Assembly (NCBI RefSeq): GCF_005049285.1
Contig: NZ_SOSC01000005.1
Coordinates: 166,912-230,911, forward strand
Direction of reading: 5' to 3'
DNA from: Halorientalis salina
Lineage (GTDB): Archaea; Halobacteriota; Halobacteria; Halobacteriales; Haloarculaceae
DNA length: 64,000 bases
Of the stretch, positions 55,538-64,000 are shown piece after piece. How positions within the stretch are numbered: position 1 is the stretch's first letter; each line of letters begins with the position of its first letter. Under the pieces are notes generated by a model. The model did not search any database and was not told the DNA's origin. It worked only from the letters and a program-made list of their open reading frames with translations. The position numbers were made by a program, and so were the translations under genes.

Positions 55538-56410
55538 CTATTCGGCTTTTCCGCCGTCGAGTTTGGTCACGAGACTCCGCCCTGTCAGTGCCACTGAACA
55601 CCGTCCCTGGTACCAACTCTTGGCCACTGCACGGAACCGCACTTGGTCGCCTTCACGGACGACCGGCTTGCCTGATTTTGCCCAGCTCGTAAACTTGATC
55701 TGACCCGTCTCGTCTTCGAGTAACCCAACTTGCCGAATCGCCGGGTGAGTCGATTCCCACAGGACGCTCACAGACCCCTCCAGATCGACTTCGTGATGAT
55801 CCACCCCACCAACCGCTCTGATCGGAACAACTTGTCCTGGGCTCTGTTGGAAGTCCTCAAAGACGCCCATCACCGCAGTCGGGATCTCCACGCCCGAAAC
55901 TACGCGTTCGGCCACCCGCCGACTGATCGCGGCCCGCGACCACCCGTTCAATTCCTCGGCCAACCGCGCTGCCTTTCGGTTGACCATCCCCAGTTTCTCC
56001 CGACCTAACTGCGCTCGTGCGTCTTCGATATCTGGACCTGCCCACGGATCGACGCTTGCTGCCCGTTTCTTAAACTCACGTCGTCGCTCGATACTTCCCG
56101 CTCTAGCCACCCGCCGCGTTCGCTGTTCTCTCGTTGAATCCACATGCCGATCCATCCGCTGGCGCGTCCGCCTGATCTCCATCTCTCGTGCGTCTAACCG
56201 CTCTTCTGCTTCGAGAGTCAACCCTGTAATCTGGGCATCCGGATGATTCTGATCGACTTTCGCCTGTATCTCCTGTTCGACCGAGGGTTGGAGCACATAC
56301 TGCGCTTCAACCACGTCTTCGACGATCTCGACATCCGTCTCGTCGAGATCGAGTTGTTTTGCATACTGTGCGTCCGAACCTTCATTACCGAATACGGTCT
56401 TACCTGACAT
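55538..56410 (-). CDS. RPA-like OB-fold single-strand DNA-binding protein
   Basis: The 290-residue protein has an acidic N-terminus, a helical Arg-rich region (REMEIRRTRQRMDRHVDSTREQ), a middle helical part and a C-terminal OB-fold. The OB-fold shows VDLEGSVSVLWESTHPAIRQ, DETGQIKFTSWAKS, EGDQVRFRAVAKSWYQGR and a basic end. OB-folds of this type bind ssDNA, and haloarchaeal plasmids often carry such RPA-like genes. ATG 56410 is used; a further 97 codons of open frame upstream are Arg/Ala-rich and look non-coding. A T-rich stretch follows the stop. Confidence 0.78.
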   Translation of the reverse strand: MSGKTVFGNEGSDAQYAKQLDLDETDVEIVEDVVEAQYVLQPSVEQEIQAKVDQNHPDAQITGLTLEAEERLDAREMEIRRTRQRMDRHVDSTREQRTRRVARAGSIERRREFKKRAASVDPWAGPDIEDARAQLGREKLGMVNRKAARLAEELNGWSRAAISRRVAERVVSGVEIPTAVMGVFEDFQQSPGQVVPIRAVGGVDHHEVDLEGSVSVLWESTHPAIRQVGLLEDETGQIKFTSWAKSGKPVVREGDQVRFRAVAKSWYQGRCSVALTGRSLVTKLDGGKAE

Positions 56411-57255
56411 TGGCTTTCTCCGAAGCCGAAGGCGCTCACCGCGCCGACAACCGCGATCTCTACTCGCGGTTTTTCTACACAACCCACTCCGACAGACTCG
56501 TCTCTGCTGCGCGCCGCTCGCGCCTTCGAGCGCCCTTGGGGCGCGAGCGAGCGCGCTTTCGAGAGGCACAACCCAGCCACGCGCGCCAGGTGCGCCTGGA
56601 GCGAGCGCCCAGCACACAAGCCGGTTTCGCGTCCGTCGGCCGAGCGACCGGAGCGAGGCCGTCGGAACCGACAGCGCGCTTGGTGCTGGCGTCGAAGGCA
56701 CACGCCCGGAACGGCTCTCCCGTGGAGAGCCGCATGCCCGGAATGGTCAGTCGCGAGCGAAGCGAGGGGCGACCGAGGCGAGGGACGAGCCGAGAGAGAG
56801 CCTCGAAAGCGAACAGCTCACAGAGCTGTGAGCGAAGCGGAAGGCGAACGCGGCGAGCGGGGCGTGCCAGGACAGAACGCGAACCAAACCAAGACAACCG
56901 AGACTGATCACACCACACTCCTGGTGGATCGAAAGGGGAGTGGGCTCCGGGCGTCCCGTGAACGACCGGATTGGAGTGAACGGGATCTCGCCCGACGAGC
57001 GTGGCGAGTCGGGCAGAGACCCCGACTCGTCAAGCACCGAGCGTGCGAGGCGCGCAGACGCGGTCGCGGGAGCGGAGTACGCGAGGGCTTTCAGAAGATT
57101 GTTCTTATCTCCATTACCAAGACCATAGAGGAGCGTCTCGTCATTGCCAGATTGCGTCTGGCAAGCGGTCAGAAATCGTGGATTTCTGGCCACATCACGA
57201 AAATCGGAGATTTCGACCGACCCCGAGTCACTCAGCCTGTTCTGCCTGTAGACAA
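56411..57255. other. Long gene-free GC-rich interval upstream of the RPA-like gene
   Basis: No supported gene is present in 845 bp. Its parts are an 8-bp hairpin AACCGCGA/TCGCGGTT at 56449-56471, then about 430 bp of gcgagcgaagcgagg-type short inverted text. The structured element copy A (56923-57094) and a short AT-rich part follow. Candidate roles are an RNA gene or replication-related DNA; neither is shown. Confidence 0.5.
56923..57094 (+). ncRNA. Structured element, copy A (candidate RNA or MITE)
   Basis: It starts GGTGGATCGAAAGGGG and ends GAGGGCTTTCAG, with an internal GC-rich interior. The ends (GAAAG/CTTTC) can pair to close a long hairpin. Copy B at 58740-58867 has the same ends and overall plan. 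The interiors differ. The function is unknown; the call as RNA is inference. Confidence 0.4.
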
Positions 57256-57471
57256 TCAGGGAAATTCGACGAGTGAGAGGATATCCGGTGCTTCGTGGAG
57301 AGTGGAAGGTTGACCGAGTGCGTAGCGTGCGTCCCCATAGGCACAGACCATATCGTCGGTATACGTGAACTCTGGTGGGAGACCTGCTGGTTGATAGCAG
57401 GGGACCCCCTCAAATGGTTCGATCCATCCAGGGCCATCCTCAAAATCGGCAGGGTCCATTTGACTACACAA
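57256..57471 (-). CDS. Hypothetical protein
   Basis: A 71-residue acidic protein (MCSQMDPADFEDGPGWIEPFEG...) with aromatic and Pro-rich segments (CYQPAGLPPEFTYTDD). Composition is haloarchaeal and it fills the gap before the RPA-like region. An overlapping frame of similar length on the same strand looks less natural. No family recognised. Confidence 0.45.
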   Translation of the reverse strand: MCSQMDPADFEDGPGWIEPFEGVPCYQPAGLPPEFTYTDDMVCAYGDARYALGQPSTLHEAPDILSLVEFP

Positions 57472-57918
57472 CGGTAATCCACCCCGGTAGATCTACTGAA
57501 GAGAGACTTAGTAGATTAGTGAGACTGCTATTCCTTCATTCTGGAGATCGTATCAGAAATTGACTTCCGGCGTGTGTGGCAGCGAGTATTCAAGGACAAG
57601 CCCCACCCTCAAAGCGCCGAAGGCGCTTAGGGTGGGGTAGTTGACTCGCGGTCAGGGCACGTATACAGTGTTCCTCTGCCGTTATGCATTGAGAAAACTA
57701 GCCTTAACTCCTCTCGATGAGATGGAGCTGAAGGACGCACCGATACGAGCTTTAGATACCAACTGGGAGAGTTCATCGCCAGCCACAGCATCGATGGTTG
57801 GAGTCATCACGCTCTCTCCGTCCCAACGAGGAGCATACGAACCCGCAAGTTGCCTCCGTGGGTCGGTAGTCTACACCCCCAGCGTGAGGAAACCTCGCCG
57901 TTCACGGCAAGGGGGATG
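57472..57918. other. Gene-free interval with IS remnants
   Basis: No gene is supported. A solo right end of an element-D-type IS (hairpin CCCCACCCT...AGGGTGGGG, 57602-57640) is present. A second hairpin (ccccc...ggggg, 57876-57915) lies near the wHTH stop and may be another IS end or a terminator. Between them are about 230 bp with no resolved feature. Confidence 0.45.
57598..57645 (+). mobile_element. Solo right end of an element-D-type IS200/IS605
   Basis: Read on the opposite strand, the sequence (ctaccccaccct...agggtggggctt) matches the right end of element D at 52319-52370, with a different loop. No tnpB accompanies it. Confidence 0.5.
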
Positions 57919-58263
57919 TCATTCCGGAACTGCGTTCAGTGCACTGTTGAGCTCGAAAAGTTCCTGAACGACGTCGCTGTTGGCGACCTGGTACCGTTGG
58001 GGAGAGGTATTCGGGACCTCCTCAACGATCTCCACCTCTAGGAGAAGATCAATGTAGTTGCTCACGGTCTGCCGGGTAACACCGGTGTGTTCAGCCAGCT
58101 CGGTCTGGGTAACTTCACGACCTGGTGGAAGATCGAAAAGCGCGTCAATGAGAATCGGCACGCTCTCGTGTTGGGTAAGGTAGAGAAAACCACTCGGATG
58201 TTCCAAACGGGCCTCCTTGGTGTCCCGCTCTTCTTGGCTATGTGTGGACGTTGACTTGCTCAT
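57919..58263 (-). CDS. Winged-helix transcription regulator
   Basis: A 114-residue protein with a wHTH VTQTELAEHTGVTRQTVSNYIDLLLEVEIV followed by a beta-wing (RYQVANSDVV). The N-terminus is charged. It belongs to the small archaeal wHTH proteins that control accessory genes. Start at 58263 removes seven hydrophobic residues. Confidence 0.7.
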   Translation of the reverse strand: MSKSTSTHSQEERDTKEARLEHPSGFLYLTQHESVPILIDALFDLPPGREVTQTELAEHTGVTRQTVSNYIDLLLEVEIVEEVPNTSPQRYQVANSDVVQELFELNSALNAVPE

Positions 58264-58357
58264 GTCACTATTATAGACGTACATGTGTATATCTTTTACC
58301 CTTGGCGTTAACTTCGATTAACATCATTTATCAGACAGGGCGTCCGAACAGCAGTGT

Positions 58358-58675
58358 ATGCAGAAGCCTTCGGTCAAATGTGCACTACTGTCTGCGATGA
58401 TCGCGAAGCACAAGTGGGGAACGCCTATTGACGAGGAGAGTCTTCTCGCGATCTCTGCGATTGGCAAGAACGACTTCGCAGTTGCGAGTGGTGTCGTCGA
58501 AAATCTTCGAACTAAATCGTATATCACCAGCAAAGGTAAGCGGGGAATCGAACTCAATAATAGCGAGTTCGGTGGGCTTGCTGATGTTCTCTACCATGAG
58601 TGCGAGTGGGAGCCTTTCGAGATCCGAATGCGACTGAAGCACTACGAGGGCTGGGACAAGCACGACTGGGCCTGA
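58358..58675 (+). CDS. Conserved accessory hypothetical
   Basis: A 105-residue protein (MQKPSVKCALLSAMIAKHKWG...) ending FEIRMRLKHYEGWDKHDWA, a distinctive aromatic tail that I associate with haloarchaeal accessory proteins. It is divergent from the wHTH gene with a 94-nt gap and may be its regulatory target. Function unknown. Confidence 0.6.
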   Translation: MQKPSVKCALLSAMIAKHKWGTPIDEESLLAISAIGKNDFAVASGVVENLRTKSYITSKGKRGIELNNSEFGGLADVLYHECEWEPFEIRMRLKHYEGWDKHDWA

Positions 58676-58739
58676 CCATTGCGTATGTTCAAGACGTAGA
58701 GCACCGACATACTACTAGTCCAAATTCGTTATAACCGCC

Positions 58740-58867
58740 ACGGGTGGGATCGAAAGGGGCCGTACGCTCGAGTGGTCCCGGGCGACGTACGCACCGCAGG
58801 GAACGAGCATCGCGAGCGAGTGAGGAGCACAACGAGCCCCGGGCCATCGAGCGTGCGGGGCTTTCAA
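58740..58867 (+). ncRNA. Structured element, copy B (candidate RNA or MITE)
   Basis: It starts GGGTGGGATCGAAAGGGG and ends CGGGGCTTTCAA. The two ends can form a long stem (GAAAGGGGCCGTACGCTCGA with TCGAGCGTGCGGGGCTTTC, a few bulges), and a second stem ggtcccgggc/gccccgggcc fits inside. The total length of about 128 nt and stable hairpin suggest an RNA or a hairpin-mobile element. It is downstream of 58675 on the same strand. Confidence 0.45.
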
Positions 58868-58978
58868 ATACACTCCACACTCAGCCACTCTCACTCGATC
58901 TGAAACATCGAATATTAGAAGCTGCTGACGGTGATACTGTCTTAAAGCATCTGTCAAAATAACACAGTTTATGGGCTA

Positions 58979-59016
58979 TAGTGGGCAATGCGTATATGCT
59001 AGTGGGCCATAGTGGG
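58979..59016. promoter_or_regulatory. Three TAGTGGG direct repeats before mazE
   Basis: TAGTGGG occurs at 58979, 59000 and 59010 with flanking GGGC/GGCC text, ending 8 nt before the MazE-like start at 59024. Direct repeats over a promoter suit autoregulation by an AbrB-like antitoxin. Confidence 0.5.
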
Positions 59017-59023
59017 TACTACA

Positions 59024-59260
59024 ATGAAAGTGGACACTGAAGAGTTGCAGACGAATGAGACAGATGAGCGAGGTCGGATCTACCTCGGTACCGAGTATGC
59101 AAACAAGCGCGTAACTGTCGCTGTCGTCGAGGTCGAATCTGATCAACCCAACGAGGATAAATTGGCCGCTGCATACCGTGAAGCATCAGAGAGTGCTTCT
59201 GATCTCGCCGATGAATGGGCCGAGACATCGGACGAAGCGTGGAATGGACTCGGTGAATGA
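59024..59260 (+). CDS. MazE-like antitoxin
   Basis: A 78-residue protein. The N-terminal half (ERGRIYLGTEYANKRVTVAVVEV) forms a beta-rich AbrB-like DNA-binding part. The acidic C-terminus (ESASDLADEWAETSDEAWNGLGE) would fill the toxin groove. It overlaps the mazF-like gene by ATGA. Confidence 0.75.
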   Translation: MKVDTEELQTNETDERGRIYLGTEYANKRVTVAVVEVESDQPNEDKLAAAYREASESASDLADEWAETSDEAWNGLGE

Positions 59261-59610
59261 GTGAGGGAATCGAGGTTCGACGCGGAGATATTGTCATCGT
59301 CCGTCTTGACCCTACAGAGGGTCACGAGATGAAGAAAACCCGGCCTGCAGTGGTCGTCCAGAATGACATCGGTAACGAAAACTCAGATACAACGATCGTT
59401 GCACCTGCAACAGGGACCTACAGAGAATACCCGTTCGAGGTTCTTGTTGAAGCGTCGGATTCGCCGTTCGAGAAGGACTCATCAATACGACTCGATCAGA
59501 TTCGCGTTGTCTCCATCGAGAAACGGATTCACTCAGTAACTGGGAGCCTCGATGCAACGACAATGGAAGCAGTTGACAAAGCACTACGATTGAGTCTTGG
59601 ACTCAAATGA
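59257..59610 (+). CDS. MazF/PemK-type endoribonuclease toxin
   Basis: A 117-residue protein with VRRGDIVIVRLDPTEGHEMKKTRPAVVVQND, the MazF core, and VEASDSPFEKDSSIRLDQIRVVS, the second conserved segment. MazF cuts mRNA at short sites. The upstream antitoxin overlaps it, so the module looks intact. Confidence 0.88.
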   Translation: MSEGIEVRRGDIVIVRLDPTEGHEMKKTRPAVVVQNDIGNENSDTTIVAPATGTYREYPFEVLVEASDSPFEKDSSIRLDQIRVVSIEKRIHSVTGSLDATTMEAVDKALRLSLGLK

Positions 59611-59858
59611 CTCTCTTATTTGCTCGTGTTTTAGAAATGCAATACTGTTAATCACATTATGAAGTCGTTGATCTTTTGAGTCCCCTTCGCTCAGTGAAGA
59701 AAGAACGTAGCGCCTTATACTCGAAGAACAGGCGATTCAACCGCTGAACAGGTTCTACAGCTCTACATGTGATTCGTTACTCTACTGCCCTCGAAAGAGT
59801 ATAGTGCCTTTTTATCACCCCCACAATCGAGCGGGACCTATCGACAATACGAGGGTAC

Positions 59859-61802
59859 ATGACGACCAAGCCATCAACCACTGACCCTACCAAGAACCCG
59901 GATCCGAGCACAGACGAACTCCCAAAGGTCAAAAAGACAACACGCCCGTATATACGGATTCGGCCGTCGACAGACTCGACGAATCCAACGAGATTGCCAC
60001 TCCAACTGCAGCGTCTCCATCGCGTACTATCCGATGATGAGTCCCATCGGTGGGTTCCCTTTACCCACCCAAATCACGCAACCGTCGAAGTACTCCTGAT
60101 CGCAGACGGAAGAGGCAAAATCACCTATCAATTCGGCATCTCCGATCCGACGCTCATTGACGCACTCGAAGGACTCCTCCGGACGTGTTTTCCACACACC
60201 TACGAGTTCGAACGAATCGAGTGGCATCCAGAGCAACTCCCCTTTGTTGCTGATCACATTGTTGGGGTCGATTTCGAGGGATATCCCACCCGCCACAAGG
60301 ATTGGCAGACGAAACTCACCAGCTTTCGCGAGTTTTATGACCCACAGCAGCGAGGGTCTTGGAGTCAAAAACAAGGTCAGAGCCCAGAGACACAGACCAC
60401 GATTCCGCTCTCCACCGTCACAGAGACAATGGCGAGAAGTGAGACGCCCATGCTCTATCAGGCACTCATCCGTCCCCATGACGATTTCACACAGCGTGCA
60501 GATGCCTATCGCCAGGCCATCGAAGCCGGCGATACCGACGTTCTTTCGACGCTCATCAACGGCCTGGTTGGCTATCCAGACCCCGAAGACGTCGTCCTCA
60601 GTGCAGCCGATGAAACCCGTCTCGACGGGCTCAGAGCCAAAGAGACGAACCACTCGTTTGTCGTGAACGCGCGGGCTGTCATAGCGAGTCCGCACGAGTG
60701 GGAACGAGACGAGTCACTGAGTGCGCTTACGAGTGCATTTAGCGGGGTGAGTCAGCCAAAGTATTCGATTCGCGATCAGGTTTCGAGCGGTGACGCTGCA
60801 ATGGATGTCCTCGAACGAGTCCAGACCAGACAGTTTCACCCACCCACGTACGATCGTCTTCGGAAGCGACTCCCAGGTTACACTCTGAGAAGTAAGGGAA
60901 TCGTCGCCGACACCGAAGAACTCGGAAGTTTCTGCATGCTCGATGGCGAGACGCTGACGACGGCCGGCAGGCGAGCCATTGCCCCCACGCCCGTCGGAAA
61001 GACTGGAATTGCGCTTCCCCCACCGGCTATCCTCGAAACTTACCAGCAACCGGGCTTCGAGATCGGCTATCCGCTCACGGCCGATACACAACCGACGACG
61101 CCGCCCGTTGCACTACCACCCGAACTCCAGTCAATGCATCAGGCCATTCTCGGGGCGACTGGGTCAGGGAAGACGGTGCTCAATCTCTCAGGTATCCTTA
61201 CAAATCACGCAGCCACCGATGGTGCCAGTATTCTCCAACTCCCGAAAGGCGGGAGTGCAGTCTCGCAGTATCTGATGGCACATTTTGCACAGTTCGGCAG
61301 TCTCGATGACGTGCTGTATTTCGACTGCAGTGAAGTCGTTCCGGCACTCTCGTTTTTCGATATTCGCGACCAGCTCGACGCGGGCATTCCGCGGACGACC
61401 GCCGTCGAAGACGTCGCTGATCACTACGTCGAGTTACTCACAGAAATCGCAGGCAAAGAGCAATTCGAGCGGGCCATCCGCTCGCCCGATATCATCAGAT
61501 ACCTCGTCCAGGCGCTGTTCGACCCCGTCCACGGGAACGATGCGTTCTCACATCGCGACCTACACAGGGCAGTCAAGACGATGCAACAGGGAGAGGGTGC
61601 ACCTGCAGTCTCCGATGAGGACCTTGAGCGGTCACTTGGCGAGCAACTCGATGTCGATACACGCACCTTCGAGAAGATCATGGGCGGCGTTGCGAGTCGG
61701 ATCGAGAAGGTGACCACTGATTCCCGACTGGCGCGGATGTTCATTGACCTCCTCCGCGTGAAGGCGGAGGAATCCCACCATGGGATTTCAGGCCAAGTGT
61801 AG
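59859..61802 (+). pseudogene. HerA/VirD4-like DNA translocase, truncated by element E
   Basis: The 647-residue frame has an N-terminal domain of about 400 residues and Walker A LGATGSGKTVLN near residue 432. The region containing Walker B and the C-terminus is missing. At about 61745 the native sequence (...SRLARMF) runs into the right-end hairpin of element E (DLLRVKAEESHHG). It resembles the coupling ATPase of conjugation or HerA-type pumps. The rest of the gene is not found on the other side of the insertions. It is probably inactive. Confidence 0.75.
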
Positions 61803-63240
61803 CGGCCTGTTGGTTTCAAGACGCATACGTTCCACGCGTCGTCTGCTGGGTTTCAGCATCGGCGTGGCTGTCTTGTGGCCCGGTCAAAGAGGCCCCATCC
61901 GTAGCCGAGTCATCGTCACCAGCCTTCTGCCGGGAAGCCCGGTCGCTTCGGCGGTGACTCTCTCCACTACGGTAGCGGTCTGCAATGTTTATCGCCCCGT
62001 TCACGTCGGCTTGATACTCACCGACCCAACAGCCGTCGTTCGAGCATCGGAACGTCGCCTGTCGTGGTCGGGAGCCATGTTCACCGCAGGCGTGGCACGC
62101 CTTCGACGTGTTCCGGGGATTCACCGTCTCGACGGGAATCCCCTTTTCCGCGGCTTTGTACCGAATCTGTGCGTGAATTTTGGCAAAGCCCCATCCGTGC
62201 AACCGCCGGTTCATGTACTCGCCGTAGTCCATGTTCTCGCGGATGTCCGTCAGGTCTTCCAGCACCAGCACTGGGTTCTCGACAGACTCGGCGTATGCCA
62301 CAACCTCACGGGTCACACGGTGGAACACATCGTCAATCTGGTCCCACAGTGCGTCACCGAACGAGTCTGCGATTCGTTCACTGCCGCGCTGCTGAAGGCG
62401 TCTCGTGGCGGTGAAGTAGGTTTTGCGGAGCCGACGAACGGCCTTGCCGTCGTCGGCCCACAGTCGGGGGCGAACAGGAGACTCGCGCTCGTCGCGGTGA
62501 CACACCGTGACGAGACTCGCTTCCCCGATGTCCACGCCGATGAGCGTCCGCTCGTCGGCGGACGCTTCAGATTGGTCCTCGACGTCGCGGGTGACGGTGA
62601 TGTGGAGATACCACGTTCCGTCCCGCTCGAACAGCCGACTCTCACCCATCTCGGCGTCGTCTGCGTACACCGCTTCGAGCCACTCCCGCTGGTCGGGATT
62701 GGCGCGTGCCGGAATCCAGAGGTGGTAATCCTCGTGGTGCGGGATTTTGACGTACCACTCGATAGCGTTCTGTGGCTGGTGGTCGAGTTGGAGTCCTTCG
62801 TTGGTGAACCGCACCGGGTGGTCGTCGTGAAGTTCGTCGGCGTCGTAGCTGTTCCCACAGAGTTGTGGGACGTACTTCTTGAGGGCGTTTTTGGCGTAGC
62901 CGCTCAAGTCGTACTCGACAACCACGTCGTTGGCCGCTGACTGTGTGTTACAGCCAGCGGCGAACGCGGCTTGCAGCGCCCGCTGGTAAGCCTCCCGTGT
63001 CTCACAAAGCTTCTGTCGCTTGTGGGCGTTCGGGTCCACAAGCTTCAGTTCAAGCGTCTTCGTGAGTTCACCCATCGTTGCCGTACTCCATTTTTTGATT
63101 GGAATCGGTATATAGCTCAGCCACCCAGAGTGAAAGTGAAACGGTGGGAAATCCAGCACTGCACTAGAACGGTGGATTGTCACACTCTGCTGTCCGCTCG
63201 ACCCCCGCCTGTTCGCCCTTCGGTTCCGACTCACGTCGGT
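61745..63240 (-). mobile_element. IS200/IS605-type element E (tnpB only)
   Basis: The right end has TTGACCTCCTCCGCG and a hairpin CCTCCGC/GCGGAGG at 61751-61770. The left end lies around 63200-63240 (cccccgcctgttcgcccttcggttccgac), where the closing arm is imperfect. A decayed relative (element F) starts 43 bp further right. Confidence 0.65.
61816..63075 (-). CDS. tnpB: TnpB RNA-guided nuclease of IS200/IS605 type (copy 5)
   Basis: A 419-residue TnpB with RuvC residues Asp in IGVDIGEAS, Glu in LVLEDLTDI, and Asp in QADVNGAINI. The zinc ribbon is CHACG...CSNDGC. The C-terminal tail is Asp/Thr/Gln-rich (DGASLTGPQDSHADAETQQT). ATG 63075 gives a normal start MGELTKTLELKL; 53 codons of upstream open frame are non-coding. 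Confidence 0.88.
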   Translation of the reverse strand: MGELTKTLELKLVDPNAHKRQKLCETREAYQRALQAAFAAGCNTQSAANDVVVEYDLSGYAKNALKKYVPQLCGNSYDADELHDDHPVRFTNEGLQLDHQPQNAIEWYVKIPHHEDYHLWIPARANPDQREWLEAVYADDAEMGESRLFERDGTWYLHITVTRDVEDQSEASADERTLIGVDIGEASLVTVCHRDERESPVRPRLWADDGKAVRRLRKTYFTATRRLQQRGSERIADSFGDALWDQIDDVFHRVTREVVAYAESVENPVLVLEDLTDIRENMDYGEYMNRRLHGWGFAKIHAQIRYKAAEKGIPVETVNPRNTSKACHACGEHGSRPRQATFRCSNDGCWVGEYQADVNGAINIADRYRSGESHRRSDRASRQKAGDDDSATDGASLTGPQDSHADAETQQTTRGTYAS

Positions 63241-63282
63241 GAGGGGTAAGATTCGGGGTAGTATACCAGACAGTGTGAATCT

Positions 63283-63838
63283 GTTAATTGACCTCCTCCT
63301 CCGCGTTCACGCGGAGGAATCCCAGCATGGGATATCGGCCTGCAATAGCCTTCGAGGTTCCAAGACGCATCCGTCTGCGTGGTCAGTGGCAGGTCGCCCC
63401 GAGCCGGTGTGTACGTTCGCCTCCCTCCAGAGGCGACACTCCAGGAACATCCCGGCCACGCACTTGCGTCCGTGGTCCGCACAGCCCGATTCTCTAGCAG
63501 CCTACCTTGTCGCCAGCCCCGCGACCTCGCGGTCGCGTGGGCTTCAGTCACGCAGTTGTCTTGTGGCCCGGTCAACGAGGCCCCATCGCCAGCCGAGTCA
63601 TCGCCATGGGTGGAGTATGCCGCATCCACCATTGCCCCTTGTGTTTCGGGGACGGCCTCTCTCCACTGGCGTAGCATTGGAAAATGGCGCTACACCGGCT
63701 TAAACGAACCGATAGTGGATATCCAGCACGGCTATCGACGGTCAAAATCCGGCAGTGTCGGCCGCTCAACCCCCGCCTGTTCGTTCCTCGGTTCCGACAG
63801 GGGTCGGAACACTCGTCACTCACGGGAAGGCGGGGGTA
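63283..63838 (-). mobile_element. Decayed IS200/IS605 element F (internal deletion)
   Basis: The right end (TTGACCTCCTCCTCCGCG..., hairpin ccgcgttcacgcgg) and left end (cccccgcct...aaggcggggg, to about 63838) match element E. Between them only a remnant of the TnpB C-terminus is readable (GDDSAGDGASLTGPQDN), with central coding lost. It is a MITE-like derivative. Confidence 0.65.
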
Positions 63839-63894
63839 TGCGCTCGCATCTCTATCAGGTTACTGGTTCAATAGAGCGTGTCATAGAATCCAAC

Positions 63895-64000
63895 TCATAG
63901 CTTCTCACCGCCCGGTTCGTTTCCTCGCTCGTAGTTGGTGATAGCAATGACGAGTCGGAGGCAGAGCGCAACGAACACCTCAGTTCGTGCGTGGACGCGG
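63895..64000 (-). CDS. Transposase C-terminal fragment (partial)
   Basis: A frame ending in TGA at 63895 encodes RVHARTEVFVALCLRLVIAI then TNYERGNEPGGEKL and runs off the window edge. The VHARTEVF...TNYERG text recalls the C-terminus of haloarchaeal DDE transposases. Family assignment is from memory. Confidence 0.45.
   Translation of the reverse strand, partial: RVHARTEVFVALCLRLVIAITNYERGNEPGGEKL

Noticed and set aside
56411..56701. 97-codon N-terminal extension of the RPA-like protein
   Set aside because: Extension is Arg/Ala/Gly-rich and overlaps short inverted repeat text; the acidic start at 56410 looks natural.
56411..57255. Replication origin
   Set aside because: No Orc1/Cdc6 or Rep gene is adjacent and no origin recognition boxes were recognised; the interval is noted only as gene-free.
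57641..57967. 108-codon frame between IS remnants
   Set aside because: No acidic bias, overlaps hairpins and the antisense of the wHTH gene; likely non-coding remnant.

Overview
This window is from a haloarchaeon (class Halobacteria). The evidence is a GC-rich genome, very acidic proteins, archaeosine tRNA genes (tgtA and arcS), TrmY, a TFB transcription factor, SAMP/MoaD-type small modifiers, Tat-type secreted proteins and near-leaderless promoters. The genus cannot be fixed from the sequence alone. Region 1, about 1-23,750, is GC-rich chromosomal backbone. It holds a tungsten aldehyde ferredoxin oxidoreductase, an epoxide-hydrolase-like enzyme, a SAMP3/MoaD-like operon, the two archaeosine genes (arcS, tgtA) flanking a Gln-rich gene broken by an in-frame stop, an RHH-PIN pair, two Nudix hydrolases, a cupin, membrane proteins, a large Tat lipoprotein, tRNA-Pro(CGG) with a duplicated 3' end beside it, an ABC-2 exporter, a YfcE-type phosphodiesterase, TrmY, an AbrB-VapC pair and ATP-dependent PEP carboxykinase. 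Region 2, about 23,750-64,000, is accessory DNA with visibly lower and patchier GC, many insertion sequences and broken genes. It looks like one or more integrated plasmid or conjugative-type elements. It carries: an AAA ATPase with a nuclease-like C-terminus; a compact operon with a helical-repeat protein, a coiled-coil protein and two tandem RNA-ligase-fold enzymes (26,909-29,902); small winged-helix regulators; a DUF4143 ATPase; a six-gene type IV secretion/conjugation-like operon on the minus strand (35,687-43,018: VirB4-like ATPase, small membrane protein, TrbL/VirB6-like protein, two surface proteins, pilin-like protein); Fic, Doc, HEPN-MNT, MazEF and TumE-like toxin modules; a SWIM zinc-finger protein; a TFB with a coupled zinc-ribbon microprotein; an OB-fold RPA-like protein; and a truncated HerA/VirD4-like ATPase. 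Five intact IS200/IS605-type tnpB genes, one decayed copy and two solo ends occur in region 2. Individual insertions explain the broken SprT-like protease, TumE-like toxin and HerA-like ATPase genes, and one borders a frame-shifted RPA fragment. The strongest leads for something undescribed are the tandem RNA-ligase operon and a GC-rich promoter element placed 24-28 nt upstream of four unrelated accessory genes (SWIM, SprT-like, TFB, DUF6735). Others are a long hairpin element present twice, near-paired wHTH genes sharing a box, and a SAMP-like gene pair in which the diglycine tail sits on the neighbour.
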